IMG/VR virus record: IMGVR_UViG_3300047560_001754
Location: 1-38,369 of that record
Length of the DNA: 38,369 bases
Reading direction: 5' to 3' (one strand)
From: a virus
A program made the translations under genes and the position numbers. This document shows, piece after piece, positions 36,621-38,369 of the stretch; position 1 is the first letter of the stretch, and each line of letters starts with the position of its first letter. The notes below the pieces were generated by a model. That model was not told where the DNA came from. It worked only from the letters and a program-made list of their open reading frames with translations, and searched no databases.

Positions 36621-38369
36621 TTATCCGCTACTTAACTGCACAAGGAAAGGCCCAAAGGTCGTTGTTGTCGTACCCATTGTACGCTCAACAATGATTCTAT
36701 ATGTACCTGCGGTTGTAACCCCCAAAGCAGTCCATGACTGGTTTGGAGTCCATCTGATTACACCACCGTCAGCATATGCAACTGTAGGTGTTACGTTATT
36801 GACTACAGCAGTACCAGCCTGGTTCCTTACACGCAGTACAAGTGTTGATCCATTGACAGATACGGCACCACCACTACTGTCAATCAAGACCATCTCCATA
36901 TTGGGGACGGTAGACAAGAACTGATTGACTTCTGTAATCAATCCTTCAGTAGCGTTTTGTTTGATAAGAAATGGCCCCTGACGTAGCTGAATGCGTGCCG
37001 TGTCTGCAACCGTAGAAACCTTAGCATCCAGATAGTCACCAAACGTACCAGCCGTTGCGTGGCTTACCTTAGGTTCATCCCATACAGCTTGAGGTAACGC
37101 TTGTACAAGTACTTCAGTAGAACCAACTAATGAGCGTGTCTCGTTTAGTACACCACCAAACTCTGTAGCCGTTATATAACTCGATGGGTCAGCACCCCAT
37201 ACGGCAGATGCCGTCTGCGCTGATGTCAAGCCACCAGAGGACAACTTAACTGTCATTACCGCACCGTTAGTACCGCTTGCACCACGTACAACAATAGTGA
37301 CATCGTCAGCACCAGCCGCAAGCGCAGCATCAGGCAAGTCAAGTCTGTAGACCCCCGGCATGTTGGTTGCGTCTACCTCAGCAAAGCCACCAGATATCCA
37401 AGCCTGTGCGATGGTACGGGCTACTAGAGGGATAGATACGCTTGCAGTGCGTGTGCGGTTGTAGCGGGCTGTGAGACCGCTTGTGGAGGCTGTAAGACCT
37501 GTAACACCGAGATAGAGTTCAATGGATTGTGATGTGCTTCCGGGAGCGATTGTGATTGTAGAAGCGTTGCGCTCGGTTGGGAAGTATGGGCTAATGCCTC
37601 CAACAGTTCTATATGTTATAGACCCTGCGTCCGGACTTACTCCAGTCCAGTTGATACCAAATAGGTCAGATGCTGGCGCACCCGTTGCATTTCCGAATCC
37701 AGTGTTTACAGAATTGGCTGTGCTACCAAATGGTTGAACGTTTAAAAGACCATATAAAAGTGACTCAAATAAATCAAATCCAAAGTTTCCAATAGTTGTA
37801 CTGCCAGTCCCAGCAGAAATATTTGTCCTTGCAGTTATTACACCGACAAATCGATTGTTACTTTCAATCGCACTATTTGATGTGGTGACGTATATGCCGT
37901 TATCGTTGTGTGCAAATATATTGTTTTTAACAACTGATGGAAAAGTGGCTGACCCAGTGTTATAAAACAAGCCACTTGCTCCTGTACCTGTAAAAGCTAT
38001 TGTGCAGTTTGTAACATTGACCTTTCCGATTATTCCGAAAGCATTACTTGTTGGGCCTACAAGTAATGTAGTTTTAACTTCTGATGAATCATTAACTCCA
38101 ACGATATTTGTGATTACAATTTGTTGATATCCACCAAAAAATGCGCATTGTGAAATCTGTAAATTTGCATTTGTACTGGCTGGAGCCGTTGCTCTCAGCA
38201 TGGCCGTTGATCCGCTTCTTGTCCCACAATGTGCAAAGATACACTTGTTAAAACTCGTGTTTGTGCAAGTAGTAAACGTTAATCCTGTAGCACTGCCCCC
38301 GTATTCAAAATATATGTTTTGAAAACTAAGGAAGTTTTTTGATGTCGCTGTAATCAGTGATGTGTAGAG
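36621..38369 (-). CDS. Beta-helix structural protein (N-terminus outside window)
   Basis: The frame is open from 36621 to the right edge, 582 codons. No start is visible; an internal ATG at 38201 is not the real one because similar sequence continues upstream to the edge (LTFTTCTNTSFNKCIFAHCG). Residues near the edge form repeats of the right-handed beta-helix type (ISQCAFFGGYQQIVITNIVG, VNVTNCTIAFTGTGASGLFY, VVKNNIFAHNDNGIYVTTSN). The second half is a series of Ig-like or carrier domains. It may be a head decoration, neck whisker or tailspike; placement before gp10 favours a neck or head part. Confidence 0.7.
   Translation of the reverse strand, partial: LYTSLITATSKNFLSFQNIYFEYGGSATGLTFTTCTNTSFNKCIFAHCGTRSGSTAMLRATAPASTNANLQISQCAFFGGYQQIVITNIVGVNDSSEVKTTLLVGPTSNAFGIIGKVNVTNCTIAFTGTGASGLFYNTGSATFPSVVKNNIFAHNDNGIYVTTSNSAIESNNRFVGVITARTNISAGTGSTTIGNFGFDLFESLLYGLLNVQPFGSTANSVNTGFGNATGAPASDLFGINWTGVSPDAGSITYRTVGGISPYFPTERNASTITIAPGSTSQSIELYLGVTGLTASTSGLTARYNRTRTASVSIPLVARTIAQAWISGGFAEVDATNMPGVYRLDLPDAALAAGADDVTIVVRGASGTNGAVMTVKLSSGGLTSAQTASAVWGADPSSYITATEFGGVLNETRSLVGSTEVLVQALPQAVWDEPKVSHATAGTFGDYLDAKVSTVADTARIQLRQGPFLIKQNATEGLITEVNQFLSTVPNMEMVLIDSSGGAVSVNGSTLVLRVRNQAGTAVVNNVTPTVAYADGGVIRWTPNQSWTALGVTTAGTYRIIVERTMGTTTTTFGPFLVQLSSG

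Overview
This window is most of the genome of a tailed double-stranded DNA bacteriophage with a siphovirus-type gene set. It has an HK97-like head module, a tape measure protein of 642 residues, tail tube proteins, a tail assembly chaperone with a -1 slippery site, an ERF-type recombinase, a CHAP-like lysin and a nucleotide/DNA-modification set (ThyX, dUTPase, C5-cytosine methyltransferase, beta-class methyltransferase). No integrase or excisionase pair was recognised, so a lytic or otherwise non-integrating life style is likely but not proven. Shine-Dalgarno sites (GGAG, AGGAG, GGGGA) and TTGACA/TATAAT-like promoters point to an ordinary bacterial host with a sigma-70-type polymerase. I cannot name the host.

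Layout. (1) 1-6966, minus strand: single-stranded DNA-binding protein, small and large terminase, portal, prohead protease and major capsid protein, the last cut by the left edge. (2) 7013-10921, plus strand: SNase-like nuclease, CHAP lysin, C5-methyltransferase, ThyX and dUTPase. (3) 10918-13033, minus: metallophosphoesterase and a MuF-like minor head protein. (4) 13119-15514, plus: an accessory cassette with one plus four small DUF2829/Tad2-like proteins, an XF1762-type acetyltransferase-like gene broken by a G7 tract, a very acidic protein, a small HTH protein and a small membrane protein. (5) 15515-16076: no large gene, but a tRNA-like element, two self-contained mini transcription units with matching leaders, three strong hairpins and a 17-bp inverted repeat around the units. 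(6) 16077-17387, minus: beta-class methyltransferase with two inverted repeats upstream. (7) About 17,600-20,650: a segment of clearly different composition, dense in short palindromes. It carries a six-gene minus operon of mostly tiny membrane proteins and a Cys-rich gene, each under a near-identical promoter. (8) 20891-26737, minus: early and replication genes (Cro/CI-like regulator, DUF1064 nuclease, replication initiator, Gam/Gp157-like protein, ERF recombinase, LuxR-type HTH). (9) 26820-38369, minus: tail genes in the usual order, read from the right edge to the left (beta-helix protein, gp10-like, tail terminator, two tail tube paralogues, chaperone, tape measure, large tail proteins, fibre).

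The left edge cuts the capsid gene and the right edge cuts a structural gene. Both modules are on the minus strand and would be neighbours in a circularly permuted genome, so the missing piece is probably the end of the capsid gene plus head-completion genes.

The parts most likely to be new are the array of Tad2-like small proteins (a candidate counter-defence cassette), the palindrome-rich island with its operon of 30-60 residue membrane proteins, the twin mini transcription units, and a family of near-identical 16-bp palindromes placed over promoter -35 elements.
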